From Escallonia rubra (taxonomy: Eukaryota; Streptophyta; Magnoliopsida; Escalloniales; Escalloniaceae), in assembly GCA_033065855.1 (NCBI GenBank), contig JAVXUO010001376.1, positions 1,054,001 through 1,118,000 on the forward strand: a stretch of 64,000 bases of DNA, written 5' to 3'. How positions within the stretch are numbered: the stretch's first letter is position 1; each line of letters opens with the position of its first letter. The position numbers and the translations under genes are program-made. Positions 1 to 11,190 of the stretch are shown here, one piece after another. The notes below the pieces were generated by a model, which saw only the letters and a program-made list of their open reading frames with translations, was not told the origin of the DNA and did no database searches.

Positions 1-1588
1 GAAACAGTGGACGAGTTCAAGCAAGAGGTAAACATGTACATGTTTTGGAAACCAGGAATGGATATCTACGTCTCTCACGTTCGTAGGAAGCAAATTCCAG
101 CGTATGTTTACCCTGATGGGTATAAACGGCCACGATCTTCCCGGCACACAAGCCACCAAAAGGTTCCCGAGGAAGGTGCTGAAGGCTTCAGGTCTCCGTC
201 TACAGAAAGGCAGCTGAAGAGGAAACATGACACTGAAATGGGTGACGTGAAGCCAGACAAATCCCCAAAGCAGGCCTCTGTTAGCCCTCAAAAACATGGC
301 TCTGTTTCTTCGGAAAGTGGTTCACGTAGGTTCAGTGTCAATAAGGAGATAAAACTCGAGCTTTTGGCGGATAGTACTGTTGAAGATACTGTGGGGGATA
401 AAGGAACTGTGGGTGTTGTTTGTCCACGGGGTGAAACTGATGATAATAAACTTAGCCGGGGGGTGCTTGTTCCTTGTGAAGTAACTGGTACTAGGACTAT
501 GGAAACATGTCAGATTGGACTAAATGATATTCTTGATACTGAGTATCCCAGGAGAATGCTGAATCAGGAGGATAATGGACAGCGTGTAGAACCATGTAAT
601 CGGACAGGTGGAGCAGCAAGTAAAGGAAGGTCGTATGAATCAGATTCCAGTATTCAAAATCTCACTTGTGAGGTGAGTCTCTTGGCTTGAGGATTTTGGA
701 TTAGGAACCATAGCAGATGACTGAAAACACTGGAAGTTTTGAAGATAGTGAGAGCCAAGGATATACTTGCAGGGTGAGGTGCACGTGGCCGAGTTAAAGT
801 CACCACGGGGAAATGGATGTTCAAGTGGGGTCAGAGCATTTAGAAATGGCTTAGAAGAAGAATCAGAGGTTTGTGCACTCAGTTCCTTGTCGGGTTCATT
901 ATACTTCAATGTCAGTTTATGCACTGGTTCGCTCTTTCATACTTATTTCCACGTAAAAGTGTCACTCTGAGAGAAACCAAAGTCCTCTAAATTTGTTCAA
1001 GAAACCATGAACCATAGTACTATAAGCACGCAAGCATGTCGAGCCTACTTTGTGGGCCCAAAGTACAATTCTAGAAGACTCTGGAGCCTTCTTCGTGGCC
1101 TACTGTAGAAGTCTATAAGACCAGAACCAAATCAGACACCTGATGATTAGAACAGTGCCTGATTGGATCTTTTCCTTTAAATGCTGTTTTGTTTTGCCCG
1201 GACCTTTATGCTGTTATTGTTCGCAGCGTTTTCTGATTACTCATTCTTTTGAAACATTTGCTCCGACAATCTCGCAACCGGTGCATATTTGGTGGTTGGT
1301 CCTGCATCTATTCAAGTGACTCCTCTCTAATTGTCCCCATAGTAGTTTTGAATACCAACTTCTGCTTGATGTACGCCTTCCATTCTTGTTGTACAGCCAA
1401 ATACTACCCTTGGGATCGTGAAGGAGTCTCAGGATGGAGCAAGTGCTGAATCTGCACAGCAGCCAGTGATAAGGCATGTGTATTCTAAAACCCCTAGAGT
1501 TTTGAATGAATGCGTGTTATCTATATGTTCTCTTGTTTTGTTGTCTGTTTTCTCTCCAAGCAGGTTGAGTCTGGAATCAACAGCTTAA
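1..1588 (+). CDS. Nuclear poly(A) polymerase, C-terminal exons (partial)
   Basis: This is the 3' end of a plant nuclear poly(A) polymerase gene, whose enzyme adds poly(A) tails to pre-mRNA. The gene begins left of the window. Proposed exons are 1-672, 773-868, 1397-1473 and 1564-1588 (stop TAA 1586-1588), and their phases agree with one another. The first exon starts in frame with ETVDEFKQEVNMYMFWKPGM and continues to YVSHVRRKQIPAYVYPDGYK, the hallmark end of the poly(A) polymerase RNA-binding domain in plant PAPS proteins. A charged, Ser/Pro-rich tail follows, with a basic KRKHD cluster that could be a nuclear localisation signal. The reading frame ends PVIRLSLESTA after splicing. The family is clear. 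The exon at 773-868 and the last two junctions are inferred from splice signals, and an extra exon in the 528-bp intron 869-1396 cannot be excluded. Which PAPS paralogue this is cannot be told. Confidence 0.85.
1474..1563 (+). other. Probable GC-AG intron in the poly(A) polymerase gene
   Basis: The exon ending at 1473 is followed by GCATGT rather than GT, and the intron ends in a pyrimidine-rich stretch with CAG at 1561-1563. Joining 1473 to 1564 restores an arginine codon and gives a short terminal exon ending in TAA. GC-AG introns are a known minor class in plants. The call rests on frame continuity only. Confidence 0.55.
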
Positions 1589-2340
1589 ATCTGGAAGATG
1601 ATATGTTCCGTTGATACTTGTCAAGCGGTGAGATGGGCAGTTCATCTGGCTAGTGCCAGATGAATTGCCAGTTTTCAATCGTGGTCCTTGGGGTATGCAA
1701 AGTCGGAGCTGGGATCAGATGGGGAGATCTGTTCGCATTTGGCCATTCAGAAGGGTGATTTATGCAACGCTGTTGAAGTCGTGGGCACTGCCTCGGCCAC
1801 TCGAAAGAGAACTTGGTTTATCTGAACTTTGCGCATCTCTGTGTGTATTTGGTCATTTGAACTCGCGTAAAAGGAAAAACCGTGTGTGAGAAAAACAAAG
1901 AGAAAAGAAAGGCGCTTGTGAGTTGGATAAGGAGGCCAATACTTTTAGACTAAGATGCATTTTACGGGTTTGTAATGGATTTCACCCCATCTTCCTACTC
2001 TTTCTGGGCTCTGTTTAACCGTTTTTTCATGGTTTTTGTGTCATTCACGCTTTTACGTTGCTGTTACTGTTTCTAGTGTGGCAAACTCGGTGCAAACATC
2101 CCTATGTATCCTGCGTTGAAATTATGTCTGAGTGAAGTAGTGTCATGTACTCGGTTTGGCAGCCATTTTCTTTGGTTTTATTTTCATGTTTTCAGAAAAG
2201 AGCGACTCCATATTTGTCCCTTAACTTTGCATTTCTAACCCAATTGGTCATTTCATCCTTAAACTATCTGCACTTCTATCTGCTTTTCTTGCTCTCGCGT
2301 TCCTTGTCAAGAGTAATGATATATACATAAATCTCTCTAT
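1589..2340 (+). other. Poly(A) polymerase 3' UTR and downstream sequence
   Basis: No convincing coding sequence follows the stop codon. This T-rich stretch probably holds the 3' untranslated region, but I could not fix a poly(A) site. Short open frames at 1653-1889 and 2145-2330 show no family features. From 2340 to 2674 the sequence is AT-rich and I see nothing in it. Confidence 0.4.
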
Positions 2341-2684
2341 ACTTTAGACAAAGCTATGTTGTATATCCTGCAAAAGATGCGATCCTATACGAACCGCAAC
2401 CCTAAATAGCAAACCATCTCAGCCTATCCCCCACTTATCGTGTACCTACACATCGACGTAACACTTATCCACACTAGTGGTACGTGTCGTAGCAAAACAC
2501 AATCTACATACTAAATTTACTTAATCATTGGTTGCAAAACACAATCTACATACTAAATTTCTTAACGTCTATGGTCTTGCTCTATTGAGTTTTACATTTC
2601 CATGCAGGGGGATCATGTGACCTTCCTCAACATATACAGAGGATTTATTCAATCTGATAAATCTCCTAAATGGTGTCATAAAAA

Positions 2685-2981
2685 GAGTTTTTTCCCTAAT
2701 TAATACATATTTAAAACTTAATTACCAATATACTCTATTTTGAAACTTATTTACCCGCAAACTACACTTTTTAGAAATCGCTATTTAAAACCATGTTTTC
2801 AAGGTAGAAATCGCTGTTTCAAACGATTTCTACTTTATTTTTACTTTAAAGTAAAAATCGCTGTTTGAAATCGTGATTTCAAACAGCGTTTTCCAAAAGT
2901 GTGGTATGCAGGTAAATAAGTTTCAAAATAGAGTATATTAGTAATTAAGTTTTAAATATGTATTAATTAGGAAAAAAACTC
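2685..2981. mobile_element. Mutator-type MITE with 10-bp TSD
   Basis: A 297-bp non-coding element has long terminal inverted repeats that start GAGTTTTTTCCCTAATTAAT on the left. They match the reverse complement of the right end over about 60 bp with few mismatches. It is flanked by a perfect 10-bp direct repeat, GTCATAAAAA, at 2675-2684 and 2982-2991. The core contains further short inverted repeats around 2775-2890 built on AAATCGCTGTTT. Long TIRs with a 9-10 bp target duplication are typical of Mutator-like MITEs. It lies about 1.1 kb downstream of the poly(A) polymerase stop codon. Confidence 0.85.
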
Positions 2982-2991
2982 GTCATAAAAA

Positions 2992-3470
2992 CTTCATTAA
3001 CTATCAAGCCATGGTGGGTATCTACCTACCTTTTGCTCAGATGCTTTAGCTAATTCCAGAAATGGTTAGCTTAATATTCTTACTCATTGTTTTTTCTTTA
3101 ATTTCCGTGCAGAAAAAAGTTATTAAAGTTAGGGAACAACTTAGAAGAATAGCACAGCGGTTAGGAATTGCCTTAAAATCTTCTGAAAGTGATACACATG
3201 TAGTTTTGTAAGTAGAACATCAGTGTTATAGAATTCAACTTGTACTGAACATATTTGATTAACCACATAAAAACGAAGAGTCAATTGTTTGCTTACTTGG
3301 ATCGACATCGATCATCATCCCTTTTGGCTCGGTCGAAAAGGAGAATGGTAAGAAATATTACATAGAAATAAGGAAGGACTTGCGGAAACAACCAGAAAAA
3401 AGTTTTTAGCAATATGTTGTCCAATTTGTAGGCAGTACATATTACAAGTAGTAGACTTACATGGTTGCAA
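2992..3470. other. Intergenic, no feature seen
   Basis: This is AT-rich sequence between the MITE and the PIF/Harbinger remnant. No open frame or repeat boundary could be supported. Confidence 0.4.
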
Positions 3471-3947
3471 AGAGTTGGTACTAGATCGTAACCGTAAAAA
3501 AGAGTATATCGTCGAAGCCGCCGATGCCGCCGTCACCGTCAAAATACTAGATCGTAGCCGACGCTATCTGCACAGTAGATTGCCGCTGCTATGGCGAGGT
3601 TGAGTCAAATAGAAGAGCGAAGGAAGATTGTCCCTACCATGGTGAGATTGAATCAAAGACAAGAGAAAAGGAAGAGAGAAAGAGAGCTTAGATATGAGAG
3701 AACCAGTGTCGGGCAGAGTTGCGAGCCGAGAGACGGAAACAAAGAATGGGCTGGAATTGCAAATTTGAGGTTGGGCCTCAGGAATTGGACTGTGGGCTTT
3801 AAAGTATATTTTTAATTTCATGGAATTGGGTATGAATTGTAATTCCAATTCTAAACAAGTTGTCTAATCATCGGAGTTATAATTCTTAAGGTCCAATTCC
3901 AAAATCTACCTCAATTCCAAGGCTAATTCTGTGATCCAATTGGACCC
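3470..3947 (-). mobile_element. PIF/Harbinger terminal fragment
   Basis: The right end reads CCAATTGGACCC and is followed by TAA (3948-3950). Read in reverse complement, the segment matches the left end of the complete element at 27322-30765: first the AATT-rich subterminal part, then a TTTGATTCAA / CCATGGTAG block. Similarity extends at least to about 3570 and fades near 3470. No partner terminal repeat is present to the left, so this is a truncated end rather than a whole element. It carries no complete gene. Confidence 0.7.
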
Positions 3948-5569
3948 TAAGTGAAATGATCCAAATTGTCGGTTTTCTCAATTAAAATTCTGCGCCTCAC
4001 TTATTCTCCAACGAAGTTGAAGGATCTCTTGTTAACATCGCCAACCATCACCACCACGAGCACAATCATATCAAGCACCACTACCAACAATAATCATCCA
4101 AACCTACCACAAAATACCAAGCCAACCATCAGCCACATTATAGGAGCACCACCGACGTCAACCTCAAACATATCTGTACACACAAATTTTGTATCTAAAC
4201 TATAAGACAAGAAATAATTGCACAAAATATTGATATATCAAATTCAAATTAAGGGTTGCACCACTCTATGGTTTTTATACAAAATAAATGTAAAATTCTC
4301 TAATTCAATCTTCGATTTGGTCACGACCCAAGGGCTGAAATAACTTGATCTTGAAATGTAGATTTTGACTTTTTCAATCTTCGCGGTTGAAAGATCGTGG
4401 AAGTGGTGCTTGATCGAGGCTTCAAGGTATTATCTCAAACAACTGCGTCAATCCTTGTCTTGTGGAATCACCTAATTTGAAGAGGAATTTCTCCTTAATT
4501 TTAGAATGGACGAGAAATCAATCTTCGTATCTTGAAAGTGTTCGATTGAAGAACGACACTAGATTATTGCGTATTATTTGTCAAATGAAGTACAAAGTGG
4601 AGCTTTGGCAGGACTTTGGCTTTGATTGAAGAAGCCATGTTGTCTTTCTTATTTGTCCCAAGCCCTCTATTTATAGGCAAGACAGTGAACTTAATTCTAG
4701 AAAACCCATGGTTTGGGCTATGATTTGTAATTAAAGAGATTTCTTGTCCCCTTTGATTTAATCAGAATCTTTTAATTAAATGGTTCTTATTTTCATATAA
4801 TTTAGAAATACTTTCCTTAAGTCAAAGTTGACTTATTTGACTTGTATGGACTAAGACCACACTTGTGCTAGACCAAATAATTTTATTTGGGCTAGTTCTT
4901 CTAGCTTAACTTTGAATCGAGCCCATCATTTTGTTTGACTCCATTTTAGTATCTTGGCCCGCATTTTTGGCAATATTGAATATTTAACTAGTCACTAAAA
5001 TTATTTATTGACCGGTAAAATTATAGTTTAGTGTCTACAAATTGCCTCCACTTCAAGGCTTGTGCGGTACTTCTTTTTATTTTTTATTTTTTTGTCGGTA
5101 ATGTTGCAAGGCTTGAGGTAACCGTGTCATTTTTTTCCCGTAGAAATTTGCTATTTTGGGCCTACCTGCGCTGCACCCGTGAACTTGGCGACAACCCAAG
5201 GCCTAATGCCATAACTAATGTGAGGTAGTCGAGCTTTTGGGTTTCGCGCCTTTACATAACAAGCTCCAAACAGTTATAATGTCTCGACAGCTGTGGCATT
5301 CCAACGAGAACATTGGTGATCAAAAAGCCGTTGATCATGTCGGTGTTTCCATCATTGGTGGCTGTATGATCTCATACAGTTTTTTTACACTGCATATGAC
5401 TTCTTTAGTTTTTCTTTTTCACGATACTAGTCCACTGCCTTGTTTTTCTTCCTTCAACAGGCTCAAGTCACTGATATGCTATTGAGTGCAATGCTAATGA
5501 AACATATGTACACGACTTGTCACTTATCAGGCTGTTTTGAAGATCCGCCTGACATGACTCGTATTTCGG

Positions 5570-6250
5570 GCTCGCCCTTATACGCAAAGTCCTCTGTTGA
5601 CCGACAGTTTTGACATGTCTAAGACGACTCTGCATTTGGCTGCATTGGGGTGTGCTCGACGTAACTTGCATTTGGGCTTGCCTTCTCTGCACGTTCTTCA
5701 GTTGACCTGCACTTTCCTTATTGAAAGTGTGCTCCACATGACTTATAATTGGGCTTGCTTTCTTTGTAGGTTCTTTAGTTGACTTGCACTGTTCGTGTCG
5801 AAGGTGTACTCGAAGTGACTTGCAATCGGGCTTGCCTTCTTGGCATGTTCTTTAGTTGGCCTGCATTTTCCATATTGATAGTGTGCTCGACATGACTCAC
5901 TTTTGCACTTGCCATCCTTCACATAGTTTTTTGTTAACCTGCACTTCCACAGGATGAAGACAATTTAAAGTTTCATCGTATCAGGAATGTGCTCAAGAAG
6001 ACTTGTAATGGGACTTGTCTTCCTTTGCAGAGTCCCTTGTTGACCTGCATTCCCACAAGTTAGAAGTGTGCTCAATGGAACTGCAGTGTGACTTGTCTTT
6101 CTTTGCACAATTCCTTGTTAACCTGCACTCCCACAAATTGGAAGTTTGCTTGATAGGAATTGTACTTGGACTTGCATGCCCTTTGCATAGTCTTTTGTTG
6201 ACCTGCGCTTTCATAAGACCTAAAGATAGCTCCGCTTTTAAATGCATTCC
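5570..6250. repeat. Degenerate tandem array, 77-79 bp period
   Basis: The marker TGTGCTC(GA) and variants of it occur at 5651, 5728, 5805, 5882, 5988, 6067 and 6145. That is three steps of exactly 77 bp, one of 106 and two of 78-79. Each unit also carries variants of GACTTGCA, GGGCTTGCCTT and TTGACCTGCACTT. The 106-bp step carries extra sequence around 5950-5985. Open frames across the array on both strands are by-products of the repeat. Confidence 0.8.
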
Positions 6251-6439
6251 TTGTGCTTGGCATGACAAACTAGTTAACCTCAAGGCTTGATCAAGGACTA
6301 CCACTTTCATTTATTTATTCTTTTTTTTTCTTGTGACTAAGAGATTGTCCTTTTTAGGGGTAACTGAGCTCAGAGCAAAACTCCAAGCTGTCTATGTGGG
6401 GATCAAGTCAATAGACGTAGTTCAAGTATGAAGTGATTT

Positions 6440-6600
6440 TTTTGTGTCTTATGCAGTTTTAGCTTGTGCTGGCTAAGATCATTGATGATGCAGTTTAAGC
6501 TCGTGCTAAGGAGCGTTGCTCATGCAGTGTAAGCTCATGCTGAGGAGCGTTGCTCTTGCAGTTTAGGCTTGTTATGAGGAGCTTTGACTTTGATTTTGGC
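6440..6600. repeat. Short tandem repeat around GAGGAGCGTTG
   Basis: Three to four units of roughly 40 bp share GATGCAGTTTAAGCTCGTGC and GAGGAGCGTTGCT, with mismatches. It is non-coding and adjacent to the CACTA insertion site. Confidence 0.55.
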
Positions 6601-6699
6601 CTTCATCTCGGGCATCGAGCTTGACTGAATGAAGACAACTTGAAGCTAGATGAAGGGTTTCAGAGCTTGACCTTCCACTACAAGGAAAAAGGCTTTTAG

Positions 6700-6995
6700 G
6701 TGATTTCAGCGACGGAATTTCCGTGGGTCAAAACGTTGTCCAAAAAAATATTTTACCGATGGATTATTCCGTCGGTAAAAACATTGCCGACGGACTTTTA
6801 CCGACAGGCTTTTAACGACGTTATAAACCATCGCTAAATATTTTTAGGGAATTTTATAATTTTCGATAATTTTTTAAAAAATTTTAAGCAACGAAATAAT
6901 ACCGTCACTAAAAATATACGTCTGTTAAAATGTTTTTACCGACGGACCTTTAGCGACGAGATGATTCCGTCGCTAAAACTTCTTTAATACACTCA
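6700..6995. repeat. CACTA 1 left subterminal repeats
   Basis: Repeated ACCGACGG, AGCGACGG and their complements occur about ten times. In the CACTA family such subterminal arrays are the binding sites of the TNPA-type protein. That role here is inferred. Confidence 0.75.
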
Positions 6996-7679
6996 GATTT
7001 TTCACTCTCTCTCCCTGTTTCTCTCTGTCGCCGTTTCTCTCTCTGTTGGCGTTCTCACCTCTGGCGATACCCCCTCACGGCGACCCACATCCGTAACGTT
7101 CCTCCCCATCACCACGCCGGTGAAAGGCCCCCGCCTCCGTCCCTCCCCACCAGCCCCCTACGCCGGCGACAGGCCCCCGCCACCCACCACACCGCCCTTC
7201 CCTCTCCCCTCACATCTGCCGTCCCTATGCCACCTTGCCGCCCCACAGTTACCCCACTACTGCCACAGCCACCTCACAGTCGCCCCACCATTGCACAGTT
7301 CCTCCCCCTCCACCGCACCACCACCCTCTGCCGCCTTTCGCGCGCCACTGCCGCTGCTTTCCGTGCGCCACTGTCGTCGTCCGCCTCGCACCACCACTGC
7401 CCGAACTCACTTTTTTTCCCGGTTAGAAATTATTAATTATCATATTGAATCTGTTCAAATATGCTAGAAATTAATCTGTTGTTATAATGTAATTGTATGC
7501 TAGAAATTATTTATCGCATTGAATCTATTGTTATAATGTAATTGTATTTAATCTGTTGTAATGTAATTGTATTTGATTTGTTATAATGTAATTGAATTTA
7601 ATTTGTTGTAATGTAATTAAATTTAATTTTTTGTAATGTATTGTATTGTATTTAATTTGTTGTAATGTAATTGTAACGA

Positions 7680-8690
7680 TTAAACCCTAATTATCCCTAA
7701 TTTGTTCCCAAGTAACCCTAATTGAACCAAATTAACCCTAATCAAACCGTAATTATCCATAATCTAACCAATTAACAGTAATTAACCCCGCGTAACCCTA
7801 ATTGAACGAATTAACCCCAATTAAACCTGATTAACCATAACTGAACCAATTAATTGTAATGAACCCCGATTCAACCTAATTGAACCAATTAGCCCTAATT
7901 AATCCCGATTTACCCTAATTGAACCAATAAACCCTGATTAGCTCCGATTAAACCTATTTGAACCAGTTAACCTTAAACTCTAAACCCTAATTAAAGCATA
8001 ATTAGCCCGGATAAACCCTAACTATCCTTAATTTGTTCTCAATTAACCCTAATCAAACCGTAATTATCCCTAATCTAACCAATTAACAGTAATTAACCCC
8101 GTATAACTCTAATTGAACGAATTAACCCTAACTGAACCAATTAATTGTAATGAACCCCGATTCCACCTAATTGAACCAATTAGCCCTAATTAATCCTGAT
8201 TTACCCTAATTGAACCAATAAATCCTAATTAGCCCTAATTAACCGTAATTAGCTCTGATTAAACCTATTTGAACCAGTTAACCTTAAACCCTAAACCCTA
8301 ATTAAAGCATAATTAGCCCGGATAAACCCTAACTATCCTTAATTTGTTCCCAATTAACCCTAATCAAACCGTAATTATCCCTAATCTAACCAATTAACAA
8401 TAATTAACCCCGCGTAACCCTAATTGAACGAATTAACCTCAATTAAACCTAATTAACCCTAATTGAACCAATTAATTGTAATGAACCCCGATTCAACCTA
8501 ATTGAACCAATTAGCCCTAATTAATCCCGATTTACCCTAATTGAACCAATAAACCCTAATTAGCCCTGATTAATCCTAATTGAACCAATTAACCGTAATT
8601 AGCTCTGATTAAACCAGTTAACCTTAAACCCTAATTAAAGCATAATTAGCCCAGATAAACCCTAACTATCCTTAATTTGTTCCCAATTGG
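7680..8690. repeat. Degenerate CCCTAATTAA (telomere-like) array in CACTA 1
   Basis: This kilobase consists of variants of AACCCTAATTGAACCAATTA. A higher-order unit of about 300-350 bp repeats roughly three times, seen from the recurrence of ATAATTAGCCCGGATAAACC near 7990, 8305 and, as a variant, 8645. The units resemble plant telomere repeats but are interrupted, so this is not a telomere. Element 2 has related GGGTTAATT-type arrays at 48100-48830. Confidence 0.8.
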
Positions 8691-8959
8691 ATTGTTAATT
8701 GTGCATTGAGCATTTGAGACATTAAGATTGTTGATGGAGGATAGGACCCAATTGGATTGAATGCGTGATTTTTATTAATTTTTATTGCATTGAGCATTTG
8801 ACAATTGAGAATTGACAATTGAGAATTGAGATTATTGACGAAGGATGGGACCCAATTGGATTTATAGTGTGATTTTTATTAATTTTTATTGCATTGAGCA
8901 TTAGAAAATTGAGAATTGAGATTGTTGACGGAGGATGGGACCCAATTGGATTGAGATCC

Positions 8960-9400
8960 CTGTTAGGTAGCACGGACAGGGACACCGCGTCCGATCGATG
9001 CCAACATCGAAACAACATATTTTGGCTTTATACTTGTGGACACCTCTTCAATGGGTGTCCGACACGGTGTCCAGCAATTAAAAAATAAATCAATGTCTTC
9101 GAACACCGCTGACAGGTGTCGGACACGTGTCCGGATGTGTCGATGAGGTGTCGGTAGGTCACGGACACCCCGTCTGATCAACACCGACACCGAAAAATGT
9201 CACATTTTGGCTTTATACTTGTGGACACCTCTTCAAGGGGTGTCCGGCACCTCTTCAAGGGGTGTCCGGCACCTCTTCAAGGGGTGACGGACACGGTGTC
9301 CGGCATTTAAAAAATAAATCAATGTCTTCGGGTGTCGGACACGTCCCCGGAGGTGTCGGATACGTGTCGGTAGGTGTCGGACACGCGTCAGACACCACTC
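8960..9400. repeat. GGACACGTGTCC / GGACACCTCTTC repeat block in CACTA 1
   Basis: Multiple copies of GGACACC, GTGTCCGACAC and CTCTTCAAGGGGTGTCCGGCA are present, the last three times in direct tandem at 9226-9290. It corresponds to the cleaner 21-bp array at 48962-49290 in element 2. Confidence 0.75.
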
Positions 9401-9980
9401 CGCACAATTAAGCGTAACAACCCAATTAAACCTAATTAGCCCTAATTAGGACTAATCAACACTACTCGCACAATTAAACCTGGCTATTAGCTCAAAATAA
9501 TCCTAATTACTCCTAATCAAGCCTAATTAGCCCAAGGTAATCCTTTTTAACACTAATTAGCCCTAACATAACCCAATTAAGCCTAATTAGCCCTAATTAG
9601 GACTAATCAACACTACTCCGCACAATTAAACCCGGCTATTAGCTCAAAATAACCCTGATTACTCCCAATCAACCCTAATTAGCTATAATTAGTCCAAGAT
9701 AATCCTCATTAACACTAATTAGTCCAGAGATGAATGCGGTCACTCGTTATTTATAAACCCTGTATTCTTTATATTCGTTGTTGTTTTACGAAGTCCATTG
9801 GCAAGATGGTTCAACTCGTTGCCAACGAATTCTATTTAAAGTTGAATTTGTAACATATGCAACGATCTTTCTACAATTTTGATATTTCAGAAAGATTCTT
9901 TCATATGTTATCAATTTCTGAACGCATGCATGCATAAAAAACCTTTATTTCCCGTTCAAAGGTACCCATTACAAAGTAAT

Positions 9981-10157
9981 GCTGCCCCTCCACAGACACT
10001 GGCTCCTCGGCATCCGTTGGACGACGAGGAGATCCAGCTCATTGCTACGGTGGTGTTGAGGATAATCAGGGAGCAGGATAGGCAGGGTACTGCTGCTGGA
10101 CATGCAGAGCTGGCCCCGGATCAGCAAGATCCAGATTCAGGACTCAACAACCCCTGA
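9981..10157 (+). pseudogene. Last exon of Ptta/En/Spm (TNPA-like) gene, remnant
   Basis: The frame reads PPQTLAPRHPLDDEEIQLIA and ends in QQDPDSGLNNP and a stop. It matches the C-terminus of the intact gene at 41797-42159 on the other strand (PPQTPAPRPQLDDDEIERIA ... QQDPDLGLGNP). The rest of the gene is missing. The sequence immediately to the left matches non-coding DNA upstream of the transposase gene in element 2 (47823-48050). The exon is therefore joined to promoter-side sequence by an internal deletion and is not a working gene. Confidence 0.85.
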
Positions 10158-10409
10158 TGAGCCCCGTCTCGTGCCCGGTCCCATCTTGCCCCCCCCCCCA
10201 CTCGGCTTGTACTCGATCTTCTCCCCTCCCCTAATCGGCTGTATCCGGTTCCCGGCTTGTACATTACGAGTTTTTTTTTATAATGCACATTTTTTAAAGT
10301 TGATTATATATAGTTGTTTGTGTCTTCGGGATTATGAGTTGTTGTTCAGGATTGAAAATTTTAATTACAAGATTGGGCATCAAAAAAATAAATTTTTTTT
10401 AAAATTTTT

Positions 10410-10740
10410 TTTTTGACTTTTAGTGACGGATTATTTTCGTCGCTAAAAGAGTACTTAATTCTAAAATTTTAGCGACGGAATATTCCGTCGCTAAAAATTC
10501 TATTCCGTCGCTAATTTTACAAAAAAGAAAATACAATAAAATACATAAAACAGAATTAGCGACAGAGTTTCCGTCGCTAAAAGTTCAATATTAGACGACG
10601 GATTTTAAAACTCCGTCGCAAAACTTTTAGCGACGGGGTTTTATACAAGGGACTTTTAGCGACTGTATATCCGTCGCTAAAATTTTTAGCGACGGATATA
10701 AGGCCTTTAGCGACGGAAAAATCCGTCGCTAAAAGCCTTA
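10410..10740. repeat. CACTA 1 right subterminal repeats
   Basis: TTTAGCGACGG and its complement CCGTCGCTAAAA recur at least ten times in both orientations up to the right terminus. This is a putative transposase-binding region by family analogy. Confidence 0.8.
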
Positions 10741-10755
10741 TTTATTGTAGTGTTC

Positions 10756-11190
10756 AAACGCATGATTTGATTTTTTAGCCTCCAATTTCGTGCTCAGAGC
10801 TTTGATGAGGAGAAGACTATGAGAGTTTTGGTTGAAGGGCCTTTGAGCTTGATCTTCCACCGGATGATATGAATTTGACCAGAGGCATTTCTTGATTGCA
10901 TGCTGTTGTGCCTGAAGACATTTCCTATTGCATTTTCATGACACTTGGTGGGGACGGCGCACACCCCATCGATGGATTTGACTTGTTGACTGTAGAATTT
11001 AATGACTTTTTTTGCTGTTGAGAATTATCAAAAATATATATCATCAGAAAATAAACGAGGCTAACATCCCTAGTCTCTGAGATTCCATATTCATACAATG
11101 CTAATAACGGATGACAACCCCATCCGCTAAGTAACACCAAAAAAAGGAAAGAGAAATAAACCACAAAATTAATTAAAGCAGACAAAAGAT
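10756..11190. other. Repetitive flank, right of CACTA 1
   Basis: This continues the region interrupted by CACTA 1. No gene is supported; the open frame on the minus strand at 10925-11185 has no recognisable feature. Confidence 0.35.

Larger units (their letters stand above)
3951..6672. repeat. Old repetitive region, left of the CACTA insertion
   Basis: This stretch lacks a credible gene. 3960-4210 holds an ACC/ACA-rich low-complexity open frame. 4300-5050 is AT-rich and could be a decayed LTR, but no partner was found. The tandem arrays at 5570-6250 and 6440-6600 lie inside it. The sequence resumes at 10756 on the far side of the CACTA element, so the two parts were once continuous. Confidence 0.4.
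6676..10752 (+). mobile_element. Non-autonomous CACTA (En/Spm) transposon, element 1
   Basis: The element begins CACTACAAGGAAAAAGGC and ends with the complementary terminus TTATTTATTGTAGTG. It is flanked by a 3-bp TSD, TTC, at 6673-6675 and 10753-10755, as expected for CACTA elements. Both ends hold clustered subterminal repeats of the types TTTTACCGACGG and TTTTAGCGACGG in both orientations. The interior holds a GC-rich leader (about 7020-7430), degenerate CCCTAATT repeats (7680-8690), GACACGTGTCC-type repeats (8960-9400) and only the last exon of the Ptta/En/Spm gene (9981-10157). There is no transposase gene, so movement would need enzyme from another copy. Its parts match element 2 (41662-53242) in reverse orientation. 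Confidence 0.93.

Noticed and set aside
4021..4205. Thr/Asn-rich peptide gene.
   Set aside because: It comes from a CCA/ACA simple-sequence stretch with no other support.
7120..7467. Proline-rich open frames in the CACTA 1 leader.
   Set aside because: Low-complexity C-rich sequence with overlapping open frames and no domain; it looks like an untranslated leader.
7680..8690. A telomere or interstitial telomere block.
   Set aside because: The units are interrupted and variable, with AATT spacers, and lie inside a transposon with defined ends.
10925..11185. Minus-strand frame of 86 codons as an extra copia gene.
   Set aside because: It lies outside the LTR and shows no retrotransposon motif.
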